A program made the translations under genes and the position numbers. From Burkholderiales bacterium (lineage in GTDB: Bacteria > Pseudomonadota > Gammaproteobacteria > Burkholderiales > Burkholderiaceae_C): DNA of 13,144 nt. Location: positions 1-13,144 of the forward strand of contig JAGWTL010000048.1 of the NCBI GenBank assembly GCA_028869035.1, written 5' to 3'. The notes beneath the pieces were generated by a model that saw only the letters and a list, made by a program, of their open reading frames with translations, searched no databases and was not told where the DNA came from. How positions within the stretch are numbered: the stretch's first letter is position 1; every line of letters begins with the position of its first letter. This document shows positions 5,900 to 12,443 of the stretch, piece after piece.

Positions 5900-7537
5900 T
5901 CAAGTTACCGGCGCGGGATTGAAGAGCACCAGTGCGTTGTGCAGCTTCCACTGCTCCGCCCAGGTCTTCTTGCGGCCGCTGGCCACATCCAGCATCAGCC
6001 GGAACAGTTCCCAACCGACGTCCTCGATGGTCTTGTCGCCGTCGGCGATGGTGCCGGCGTTCACGTCCATCAGGTCGTGCCAGCGGCGCGCCAGCTCGGT
6101 GCGTGTGGCGACCTTGATCACCGGGCACTCGGCCAGGCCGTAGGGCGTGCCGCGGCCGGTGGTGAAGACGTGCAGGTTCATGCCGGCGGCCAGCTGCAGG
6201 GTGCCGCAGATGAAGTCGCTGGCCGGGGTGGCGGCGAAGGTCAGGCCCTTCTGGCGCAGTTTCTCGCCGGGCGGCAGCACGCCGGAGATCGGCGAAGTGC
6301 CCGACTTGATGATGGAGCCCATGGCCTTTTCCACGATGTTGGAGAGGCCGCCCTTCTTGTTGCCGGGCGTGGTGTTGGCGCTGCGGTCCACGCGGCCGCG
6401 CTGCAGGTAGGCGTCGTACCAGGCCATCTGCTGGATCATGGCCTGCGCCACTTCGGGGGTGGTGGCGCGCGAGGTGAGCTGGTCGATGGCGTCGCGCACC
6501 TCGGTCACTTCCGAGAACATCACGCTGGCGCCGGCACGCACCAGCAGGTCGGTGCAATAACCCACGGCGGGGTTGGCGGTGACGCCCGAGAAGGCGTCGC
6601 TGCCGCCACACTGCACACCTACCACCAGTTCGCTGGCGGGCACGGTGACGCGCCGGCGGGCGTTGAGGCGTTCCAGGTGGGCCTTCGCGGTGCCCATGAT
6701 GGCATCGATCATGGACATGAAGCCGATGTGGGCCTCGTCCTGCAGGCAGATGGTGTCTAACCCCCCTGAGCCGCTTCGCGTCTCCCCCCCTGGGAGGGGG
6801 GGCACACCCAGTGGCCCGGCGGAGCCGGTTCCACGGGTGTCGCTGGTCAACTCAATCGGGATGGCACCGGGCGGAAACAGTCGCTGAGGCTGCAGCTTCT
6901 CGCAGCCCAGGCTCACCACCATGACTTCGCCGCCGAAATTGGGGTTGAGGCTGATGTTGCGCAGCGTGCGGATGGGAATCTCGGCACCCTCGGCGTCGAT
7001 GGCCACGCCGCAGCCGTAGGTGTGTTCCAGGCCGATCACGTCGTCGACCTTGGGGTACTTCGGCAGCAGCTCGGTCTTGATGCGCTGCACCGCGAAGTCC
7101 AGCACGCCGGCCACGCACTGCACGGTGGTGGTGATGGCCAGGATGTTGCGTGTGCCCACCGAACCGTCGGCGTTGCGGTAGCCCTCGAAGGTGTAGCCTT
7201 CCAGCGGTGCCTGGGCCTCGGGCTTGATCGTGGCGATGGGCAGGCCTTCCAGTTCGCGCGCCGTGGGCATCTTCAGCAGGCGTTCGTGCACCCAGCTGCC
7301 CGCGGGGATGTCCTTGAGGGCGTAGCCGATCGGGATGCCGTAACGCAGCACGGCGCCATCGGCCGGGATGTCGCGCAGCGCCACCTTGTGACCCTGGGGC
7401 ACGGGGTCACGCAGGGTCGGCCCTGCGGGCAACACGGTGCCGGGAGGCAGGCCGCCATCGTTGGCCACGATCGCGACGTTGTCGCGGCCGTGCATGGAGA
7501 TCAGCAGGGGGCGGCGTGGGGTATCAGCAGCAGTCAT
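5900..7537 (-). CDS. garD: GarD, galactarate dehydratase (UxaA/GarD family), carrying an in-frame repeat insertion
   Basis: GarD dehydrates galactarate (mucate) to 5-keto-4-deoxy-D-glucarate in the cytoplasm; the family is metal-dependent. The product has an N-terminal SAF-like domain (about 10-90) and the long dehydratase region. Signatures include GLEHTYGCG (169-177), FGGEVMVVSLGCEKLQP (201-217), QCGGSDAFSGVTANPA (309-324), SEVTEVRDAI (342-351), NTTPGNKKGG (388-397), TPASDFICGT (437-446), FTTGRGTPYG (458-467) and the C-terminus LFNPAPVT. This pattern is nearer E. coli GarD (523 aa) than altronate dehydratase UxaA. The start is the ATG at 7537, 5 bp after the lactonase stop; a longer open frame upstream is only a shadow over the lactonase. 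At 545 aa it is too long: residues about 231-261 are a Gly/Pro-rich segment encoded by a repetitive element, placed between AIPIEL and ICLQDEAH. The frame stays open. Whether the enzyme remains active is unknown. Confidence 0.93.
   Translation of the reverse strand: MTAADTPRRPLLISMHGRDNVAIVANDGGLPPGTVLPAGPTLRDPVPQGHKVALRDIPADGAVLRYGIPIGYALKDIPAGSWVHERLLKMPTARELEGLPIATIKPEAQAPLEGYTFEGYRNADGSVGTRNILAITTTVQCVAGVLDFAVQRIKTELLPKYPKVDDVIGLEHTYGCGVAIDAEGAEIPIRTLRNISLNPNFGGEVMVVSLGCEKLQPQRLFPPGAIPIELTSDTRGTGSAGPLGVPPLPGGETRSGSGGLDTICLQDEAHIGFMSMIDAIMGTAKAHLERLNARRRVTVPASELVVGVQCGGSDAFSGVTANPAVGYCTDLLVRAGASVMFSEVTEVRDAIDQLTSRATTPEVAQAMIQQMAWYDAYLQRGRVDRSANTTPGNKKGGLSNIVEKAMGSIIKSGTSPISGVLPPGEKLRQKGLTFAATPASDFICGTLQLAAGMNLHVFTTGRGTPYGLAECPVIKVATRTELARRWHDLMDVNAGTIADGDKTIEDVGWELFRLMLDVASGRKKTWAEQWKLHNALVLFNPAPVT
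6758..6847 (-). repeat. hairpin-rich interspersed repeat, copy 1, inserted in frame within garD
   Basis: On the minus strand this stretch shares blocks with the dctP-dctQ spacer (10370-10454): GGAACCGGCT, GCCGGGCC, CTGG, a C-run/G-run hairpin and CTCAGGGG, in the same order. It can form CCCCCCC(6784-6790)/GGGGGGG(6796-6802) with a 5-nt loop and CCGGC(6816-6820)/GCCGG(6824-6828) with a 3-nt loop. GGTGTC occurs at 6752-6757 and again at 6836-6841, an 84-bp interval (28 codons) that could be a target duplication. The right edge is uncertain by several bases because similarity to copy 2 may continue to CTGG at about 6846. It contains no stop codon in the garD frame. Confidence 0.75.
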
Positions 7538-7542
7538 GGTCT

Positions 7543-8580
7543 TCAGCGCAGGTCGATCATTTCGATCCAGTTGGGTCCCTTGCCCAGCGGCAGGCGCGCG
7601 CCGGGCTTGAGCAGGCCGCTGTCGCGGTCGATGCGGTAGAGCGTGACCGCGTTCGATTGCTGGCCGGCCGCCAGCAGCCACTCGCTCGAGGCGTCGATCT
7701 GGAAACCGCGCGGCTGCTGTTCGGTGGCCTGGTGGCCTACCAGTGTCAGCATGCCACTTTCCGCATCGACACGCCAGATGGCCAGGGTGCTCGAGGTGCG
7801 CTCGCTGGTGTAGAGGAAACGACCGTCGGGGCGCAGGTGCAGATCGGCCGCCCAGGCCTTGCCGGCAAACCCCGGCGGCAGGATGGGCCAGTGTGCGCGG
7901 CGCGTCAGCGTGCCCTGCTCGGGGTTCACATCGAGCAGCTCCACCGTGGCGTCCAGCTCGCCCAGCAGGTAGGCCTGGCGACCGCCGGCGCGCAGCACCA
8001 GGTGGCGCGGGCCGCTGCCGGTGCGCGCGGCCATGGCGGCCACGGGGTTGGGTGTGAGCTGGCCGGTGGCCGCATCAAAACGCCACTGCATCACCTGGTC
8101 GCTGCCCAGGCTGGTGACGAACAGGTGGCGGTTGGCCGGGTCGGGGATGGCCGCATGGGCGTTCTTGCCGGTGGCCAGCAACTGGCTGGCCGGGCCGGGT
8201 TTGCCGTCGGCCGCCAGCGGCGAGACGCTGATGCGGTGGCCGCCGTAGGAGGCCGCGAACAGCCAGCGCCCCGTGTGGTCGGTGGCGATATGGGCCATGC
8301 TGTCGGGCAGCGGCGCGCTGCCCAGCGGGGCGAGCTGGCCGCTGGCCGGGTCGATGGCGAAGGCCAGCACGGTGAACGGCTCCGAACGCAGCGCAGCGTA
8401 GAGCACACGGCGGTCGGGGCTGAGCGCCAGGGGCATCACGGTGCCGTCCACCGGCACTGTCTGCAGCGGGCTCAGGGCGCCGCTGCGGTGGTCCAGATCG
8501 AGCACGCTGATCTCGCGGCTGTCGGCGTTGGAGACATAGGCGATGGAGGTGCCGGGCTGCCCTGCCAGGCCGGCGTTCAT
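7543..8580 (-). CDS. beta-propeller lactonase (YbhE/Pgl-like, COG2706 type), probable aldarolactonase
   Basis: The 345-residue product is a seven-bladed beta-propeller of the 6-phosphogluconolactonase (YbhE) type. It has repeating blades and the family motifs NAHAAIPDPANRHLFV (140-155), GSGPRHLV (188-195), ELDATVELL (208-216), AADLHLRPDGRFLYTSERTS (244-263) and QPRGFQIDASSEWLLAAGQQ (289-308). No signal peptide is evident, so it should be cytoplasmic. Lying between a uronate dehydrogenase and galactarate dehydratase, it most likely hydrolyses the galactaro- or glucaro-1,5-lactone made by Udh. Lactonases of this type have been linked to uronate pathways (the name uxuL has been used, from memory), but activity on 6-phosphogluconolactone cannot be excluded from sequence. 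The start is the ATG at 8580, overlapping the dctM stop by ATGA. An open frame continuing far upstream merely shadows dctM. garD follows after 5 bp. Confidence 0.9.
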   Translation of the reverse strand: MNAGLAGQPGTSIAYVSNADSREISVLDLDHRSGALSPLQTVPVDGTVMPLALSPDRRVLYAALRSEPFTVLAFAIDPASGQLAPLGSAPLPDSMAHIATDHTGRWLFAASYGGHRISVSPLAADGKPGPASQLLATGKNAHAAIPDPANRHLFVTSLGSDQVMQWRFDAATGQLTPNPVAAMAARTGSGPRHLVLRAGGRQAYLLGELDATVELLDVNPEQGTLTRRAHWPILPPGFAGKAWAADLHLRPDGRFLYTSERTSSTLAIWRVDAESGMLTLVGHQATEQQPRGFQIDASSEWLLAAGQQSNAVTLYRIDRDSGLLKPGARLPLGKGPNWIEMIDLR

Positions 8581-9866
8581 TTCAGCATTCCCGGCAGCCA
8601 CAGCGAGAAGGCCGGCACATAGGTGACCAGCAGCAGGCACACGCCCAGGGCGCCGTAGAAGGGCGCGATGGAGCGCATGACCTGCCCCACCGAGATCTCC
8701 CCGATCGCGCAGCCCACGAACTGGACGGAACCGACCGGTGGTGTGTTCAGGCCCAGCGCGCAGTTGATCAGCATCACGATGCCGAACTGCAGCGGGTCCA
8801 TGCCGAACTGCATGGCGATGGGCATGAAGATGGGCGTGCAGATCAGGATGGTGGCGGCCATGTCCAGGAAGGTGCCCAGCAGGAACAGCAGGACGTTGAT
8901 CATCAGGAAGATGACCCAGGGATCGCTGCTCACGCTCTTCATCAGGTCGCCGGTCTTCTGCGGCACTTCGTACAGCGCCATGAAGTAGCCGAAGGCGGCC
9001 GAGATGCCGATCAGCAGCAGCACCACGCCCGTGGTCTTGCAGGCCTTGGCGCAGGCCTTCAGGAAGTTCTTCCAGCTCAGCGAGCGGTAGACCACTGTGG
9101 TGATCAGCAGGGCCCAGGCCACGGCGATGGAGGCTGATTCGGTCGCGGTGAAGACCCCCGAGAGGATGCCGCCCAGGATGATGAGGACCACCAGCAGTCC
9201 CGGCATCGCCGCGGCGAAGGCCAGACCGACCTCGCGCCAGCCCGGGAAGGCGCCGTGCGTGGGGTAACCGCGCTTCACGGCCACCCAGTAGGCGGCGGCC
9301 AGGTTGCACAGCGTCAGCAGCACGGCCGGGATCAGACCGGCCAGGATGAGGCCGACGATGCTGATCGAGGCGATGCCCGAGGTGGCCAGCGTGAAGATGA
9401 TGAGATTGTGCGAGGTCGGCATGATGGCGCCGACCAGGGCCGCATGGGTGGTGACGTTGACCGCGTAGTCGGCGTCATACCCCTCCTTTTTCATCAGGGG
9501 GATCATCACCGAGCCCATGGCCGAGACGTCGGCCAGGGGCGAGCCGGCGACACCGCCGAACAGGGTGCAGCCCACCACATTGCTCATGCCCAGGCCGCCG
9601 CGCACATGGCCCACCAGGCTGTTGGCGAAACGCACGATGCGCTCGGCGATGCCGCCGTAGAGCATGAGCTCGCCGGCGAAGACGAAGAAGGGGATGGCCA
9701 GGAAGCTGAAGACCTGCATGCCGCCGACCATCTTCTGGAAGACGACGGCCACGGGCAGGCCGGCGGCCAGGATGGTCGCCACGGAGGACAGGCCGATGGC
9801 AAAGGCCACGGGCACGCCCAGCAGCAGCAGGACGGTGAAACTCAGGGCGAGGACGGTCAGTTCCAT
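8577..9866 (-). CDS. dctM: TRAP transporter large permease (DctM type)
   Basis: This is the ion-coupled translocating subunit of a TRAP transporter, which takes substrate from the periplasmic receptor and drives uptake with the sodium gradient. The 429-residue product is hydrophobic throughout, with about twelve membrane segments or re-entrant loops. It shows family motifs such as LAIPFFVFAGELM (56-68), a GGVAGSPLADVSAMGS stretch (104-119), HAALVGAIMPTSHN (141-154) and, near the C-terminus, LGLNTPPVGSVQFVGC. The PTSHN sequence replaces the PPS motif common in C4-dicarboxylate DctM proteins, consistent with a sugar-acid-type system. The ATG at 9866 lies inside the end of dctQ (10-bp overlap) with AAGGAAG about 10 bp upstream, so coupling to dctQ is likely. 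Its stop overlaps the lactonase start. Confidence 0.95.
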   Translation of the reverse strand: MELTVLALSFTVLLLLGVPVAFAIGLSSVATILAAGLPVAVVFQKMVGGMQVFSFLAIPFFVFAGELMLYGGIAERIVRFANSLVGHVRGGLGMSNVVGCTLFGGVAGSPLADVSAMGSVMIPLMKKEGYDADYAVNVTTHAALVGAIMPTSHNLIIFTLATSGIASISIVGLILAGLIPAVLLTLCNLAAAYWVAVKRGYPTHGAFPGWREVGLAFAAAMPGLLVVLIILGGILSGVFTATESASIAVAWALLITTVVYRSLSWKNFLKACAKACKTTGVVLLLIGISAAFGYFMALYEVPQKTGDLMKSVSSDPWVIFLMINVLLFLLGTFLDMAATILICTPIFMPIAMQFGMDPLQFGIVMLINCALGLNTPPVGSVQFVGCAIGEISVGQVMRSIAPFYGALGVCLLLVTYVPAFSLWLPGMLK

Positions 9867-10345
9867 GCGGGCACCACTTCCTTGCCTTGCAGCAGCGCTG
9901 CGATGTGTTCAATGGAGAACAGGACGATCAGGGCGCCGGCGATGATCAGCGGCACGTAGTCGATCCCGTCGGGTACGGGGAGCATGGGTTTTTTCTCGTC
10001 CCATTTGGCGGAGGCCCACAGCCAGCCGCCCTTGACCATCAGGGCGCCGAACAGGCCCACCAGGGCGTGGATCAGCAGTTCGATGCCGCGCTGCCATTTC
10101 GGCGGCAGCAGCTGGACCATCGACTCCAGGCCGATGTGGCCGGCATCGCGTACGCCGACCGCCAGGCCGAAGGCCGTGACAAAGAGGACGAGCAACATGG
10201 CCAGGGCCTCGGCCCAGGTCGGTGTGTCGTTGAAGACGTAGCGGCCGATCACCTGCCATTGCACGCAAAGGATCACGGCGAGCAGGCCGACGATGGCCAG
10301 GCCCAGGCTCAGGCGCGAGAGCCAGGCGCAGAGTTTTGTGTACAT
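9857..10345 (-). CDS. dctQ: TRAP transporter small permease (DctQ type)
   Basis: DctQ is the four-helix partner of the large permease and helps dock the binding protein. The 162-residue product has four predicted membrane helices (about 12-32, 47-66, 86-108 and 130-150). It carries the family signature QVIGRYVFN (31-39) with TWAEALA (43-49) just after, and a conserved GVRDAGHIG loop (64-72). The length is typical. The ATG at 10345 has no strong Shine-Dalgarno directly upstream, and the 109-bp gap to dctP is filled largely by a repeat element. dctQ translation may therefore be weaker than that of dctP, in line with the usual excess of receptor over permease; that point is inference. Confidence 0.93.
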   Translation of the reverse strand: MYTKLCAWLSRLSLGLAIVGLLAVILCVQWQVIGRYVFNDTPTWAEALAMLLVLFVTAFGLAVGVRDAGHIGLESMVQLLPPKWQRGIELLIHALVGLFGALMVKGGWLWASAKWDEKKPMLPVPDGIDYVPLIIAGALIVLFSIEHIAALLQGKEVVPAWN

Positions 10346-10369
10346 GTCTGAGAGTTCGGGGAGTTATTC

Positions 10370-10454
10370 CAGGGCTGCCGCGGAACCGGCTTTGCCGGGC
10401 CGCTGGCAGCGCCCCCTTGAGGGGGAGGCGCCAGCGGCGCCTCAGGGGTGGACC
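10370..10454 (+). repeat. hairpin-rich interspersed repeat, copy 2, in the dctP-dctQ spacer
   Basis: This is a diverged copy of the element inside garD, in the opposite orientation. It contains CCGGC(10386-10390)/GCCGG(10394-10398) with a TTT loop, CCCCC(10412-10416)/GGGGG(10421-10425) with a TTGA loop, and GGCGCC(10427-10432)/GGCGCC(10436-10441) with an AGC loop. It ends directly at the dctP stop codon (10455-10457), so the mRNA between dctP and dctQ would be strongly folded. I see no coding potential and no T-tract typical of an intrinsic terminator. The left boundary is approximate. Confidence 0.75.
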
Positions 10455-11426
10455 TTATTTCGTGTCCTGCACGGCCTTGACCAGGCGCTTCATCTCGGGC
10501 GTGGTCATGAACTTGTCGTACACCGGGCCCATCACGGCCTGGAAGGAAGCCTTGTCGACTTCGATGATCTGCGCGCCCTGGGCCTTCACGTTGGCGAGGG
10601 ACTTGGTTTCCTGCTCGTCCCACTTCTGGCGCTGGACGGCCACCGATTCCTTGGCGGCCGCGCGGATCATGTCCTGGTCGGCCTTGGACAGCTTGTCCCA
10701 GACCAGCTTGGACATCAGCAGCATTTCAGGGGCCATCGAGTGCTCGGTCTTGGAGTAGATCTTGACGGCTTCGGCGTGCTTGGCAGTGTCGAAGGACGGG
10801 ATGTTGTTTTCCGCGGCGTCGATCAGGCCGGTCTTCAGGCCGGTGTAGACCTCGCCGTAGGGCATGGGTGTGGCGTTGGCGCCCATGGCGCCGACCAGAG
10901 CGACCCAGAGGTCGGACTGCTGCACGCGGATCTTCAGGCCCTTGGCATCGGCAACGGTCTTGATCGGCTTCTTGGCGTAGATCGAACGCGCGCCGCTGTC
11001 ATAGAAGGCCAGGCCGATGAAACCGGCCGATTCGCAGCTCTTGAGGATTTCCTCCCCGATCGGGCCGTCCAGGGACTTGCGCATGTGGTCCACCGAGCGG
11101 AACAGGAAGGGCATGGTGGGGACCTGCGTCAGCGGGCAGATGCCGTTCATGGGGCTGATGTTCACGCGGGTCATGTCCAGCGCGCCGATCTTGAGCTGGT
11201 CGATGGTTTCCTTCTCGGTGCCCAGGGCGCCCTTGTTGAAGACCTTGATCTTGTACTTGCCGCCGCTCTTCTTCTCGAGCACCTCGCTCATGTACTTGAC
11301 GGCCACCACGGTGGGGTAGTCGTCGGCGTTGTGGATGTCGGCCGAGCGGAACTCCACGGCCTGGGCGGCGCTGGCCAGGCCGAGCGCGGCCAGCAGGGTG
11401 ATGAGGGTACGGGGATAGGCTTTCAC
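10455..11426 (-). CDS. dctP: TRAP transporter periplasmic substrate-binding protein (DctP type), probable hexuronate receptor
   Basis: The product is the periplasmic receptor that captures the acidic substrate for DctQM. I set the start at the GTG at 11426, not the ATG 17 codons upstream. AAGGAG sits 6 bp before the GTG, and the resulting N-terminus (MKAYPRTLITLLAALGLASAAQA) is a textbook Sec signal peptide cleaved after residue 23, whereas the longer form starts with an unlikely Pro/His-rich stretch. The mature protein shows the DctP fold: FNKGALGTEKETIDQLKIG (63-81), then GARSIYAKKPI (145-155) and GLKIRVQQS (163-171) with the conserved ligand-carboxylate arginine (R167), then YGEVYTGLKTGLIDAAENN (190-208). 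The total length of 323 aa is normal. It follows udh after 55 bp. Uronate as ligand is inferred from the flanking catabolic genes; no ligand can be read from sequence alone. Confidence 0.94.
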   Translation of the reverse strand: MKAYPRTLITLLAALGLASAAQAVEFRSADIHNADDYPTVVAVKYMSEVLEKKSGGKYKIKVFNKGALGTEKETIDQLKIGALDMTRVNISPMNGICPLTQVPTMPFLFRSVDHMRKSLDGPIGEEILKSCESAGFIGLAFYDSGARSIYAKKPIKTVADAKGLKIRVQQSDLWVALVGAMGANATPMPYGEVYTGLKTGLIDAAENNIPSFDTAKHAEAVKIYSKTEHSMAPEMLLMSKLVWDKLSKADQDMIRAAAKESVAVQRQKWDEQETKSLANVKAQGAQIIEVDKASFQAVMGPVYDKFMTTPEMKRLVKAVQDTK

Positions 11427-11481
11427 GGTTGTCTCCTTGTGCTTAGGGTGGTGCGGAAAAAAAGGGGGAGGGGTCACTCGG

Positions 11482-12306
11482 TCAGTTTTCGAAAGGGCCC
11501 TGCTTGACGAAGCCGCCGCCCTGGTAGACGACGGCCGGGTCCTTGCGGTCCAGCACGGGCTGGCGGGCTTCCACTTCGGCGCGGAAGCGATCGGAGCTGT
11601 CCTGGGGGCGGTAGCCGATGTGGCGCGCCGAGGTGTTGTCCCACCAGGTGGTGCTGTTGTCGCTCATGCCGTAGATGACGCTGTGACCCACCACCGGAGC
11701 GGTCAGCGATGACATGACCAGCCGCTCCAGATCGTCGTAGCTCATCCAGCTGGCCAGCATGCGGCGGTCCCGGGGGGCGGGGAAGGAGGAGCCGATGCGC
11801 AGCGAGACGGTCTCGATGCCGTAGCGGTCCCAGTAGAACTGGGCGAGGTTTTCGCCGAAGGCCTTGGACAGGCCGTAATAACCGTCCGGGCGCATGGGGG
11901 TGCTCGGGTTCAGCACTTCGTCCTGCCGGTAGAAACCGGTCACGTGGTTGGAGCTGGCGAACACGATGCGTTTGGCGCCGTGCCGGCGCGCGCCTTCGTA
12001 CACATGGTAGGTGCCCAGGATGTTGGCCGGCAGGATCTGCTCGAAGGCATGCTCGGTCGAGACACCACCCAGGTGGACCACCGCATCCACCCCCTTGAGC
12101 AGGGCGTCCACGGCGGCCTTGTCCTGCAGGGCCGCGGGCATGACTTCCTCGCCAGGGGCGGCCTGGCCCAGTTCGATGATGTCCGACAGGCGCAGCACAT
12201 CGCAGTAGGCCTTGAGGCGGGGGCGCAATTCCTTGCCCAGGCCGCCGGCAGCGCCGGTCAGCAGGAGTCGGGAAAAGCGCAGGGGGGTGGCGTGAGCGGT
12301 CGGCAT
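11482..12306 (-). CDS. udh: uronate dehydrogenase (NAD-dependent, SDR superfamily)
   Basis: Udh oxidises D-galacturonate and D-glucuronate at C1 with NAD+ to aldaro-1,5-lactones, the entry step of the oxidative uronate pathway in the cytoplasm. The 274-residue product is collinear with Agrobacterium-type Udh. It has a TGAAGGLG nucleotide-binding loop (17-24), D42 after the second strand (favouring NAD over NADP), VVHLGGVS (77-84) with FEQIL (88-92), FASSNHVTGF (117-126) carrying the catalytic serine region, and YGLSK (144-148) with the YxxxK pair. LRIGSSFPAP (169-178) and WWDN (221-224) follow. The ATG at 12306 was chosen because homology starts just after it; one 22 codons upstream would overlap the predicted -10 region. 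The ribosome-binding site is weak. It is the first gene of the minus-strand block, divergent from the GntR regulator by 137 bp. Confidence 0.93.
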   Translation of the reverse strand: MPTAHATPLRFSRLLLTGAAGGLGKELRPRLKAYCDVLRLSDIIELGQAAPGEEVMPAALQDKAAVDALLKGVDAVVHLGGVSTEHAFEQILPANILGTYHVYEGARRHGAKRIVFASSNHVTGFYRQDEVLNPSTPMRPDGYYGLSKAFGENLAQFYWDRYGIETVSLRIGSSFPAPRDRRMLASWMSYDDLERLVMSSLTAPVVGHSVIYGMSDNSTTWWDNTSARHIGYRPQDSSDRFRAEVEARQPVLDRKDPAVVYQGGGFVKQGPFEN

Positions 12307-12346
12307 GAAATCTTGGGGCTGGTGTTGGTGTGGATCGGCTAAAGTG

Positions 12347-12357
12347 TTGTTATATGA
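12347..12357. promoter_or_regulatory. candidate second FadR-type operator overlapping the udh -10 box
   Basis: TTGTTATATGA fits the FadR-subfamily pattern TNGTNNNACNA with one mismatch (T for C). It overlaps a minus-strand TATAAC (12349-12354) that could be the -10 box of the udh operon, giving a leader of about 35 bases. No good -35 hexamer lies at the right distance, so the promoter may be weak or need help. Binding here would block udh transcription. Confidence 0.4.
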
Positions 12358-12365
12358 CTTGCTTT

Positions 12366-12393
12366 TTGTCATCAGTTGTCATACAACTATCTT
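12366..12393 (+). promoter_or_regulatory. predicted promoter of the GntR regulator gene
   Basis: TTGTCA (12366-12371, five of six bases of TTGACA) and TATCTT (12388-12393, four of six of TATAAT) are 16 bp apart. Transcription would begin near 12400, about 44 bases before the ATG at 12444. The perfect inverted repeat at 12374-12388 sits between the two boxes, which would allow autoregulation by the encoded repressor. Confidence 0.45.
12374..12388. promoter_or_regulatory. perfect inverted repeat, likely operator for the divergent GntR/FadR regulator
   Basis: AGTTGT-CAT-ACAACT is a perfect 6-bp inverted repeat around a 3-bp centre. Its core TTGTCATACAA matches the FadR-subfamily operator consensus TNGTNNNACNA exactly. 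It lies midway between two divergent genes, one of which encodes a FadR-type protein. A direct repeat TTGTCAT (12366-12372 and 12376-12382) with 10-bp phase overlaps it. Identity of the bound protein is inferred from position. Confidence 0.65.
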
Positions 12394-12443
12394 CCTTGAT
12401 GCAGGACTATCTTGTCAATGTCAAATGATTGGGGTAATCCCTG

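Noticed and set aside
8581..9309. Long minus-strand open frame continuing the lactonase frame upstream for about 240 codons, suggesting a fusion protein
   Set aside because: It overlaps dctM in another phase, its sequence is low-complexity Arg/Gly/His rich, and lactonase homology begins only at the ATG at 8580.
11427..11481. Run of seven T on the minus strand between udh and dctP, as an intrinsic terminator
   Set aside because: No stem-loop directly precedes the T-run, and the genes on both sides belong to one pathway, so read-through is expected.
10293..11507. 404-codon plus-strand open frame antisense to dctP
   Set aside because: Gly/His/Leu-rich translation without any domain, exactly opposite a clear TRAP binding protein; a GC-rich shadow. 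The same holds for 4798-5922 (+), 7516-8622 (+), 9255-9959 (+) and 12387-13127 (-).
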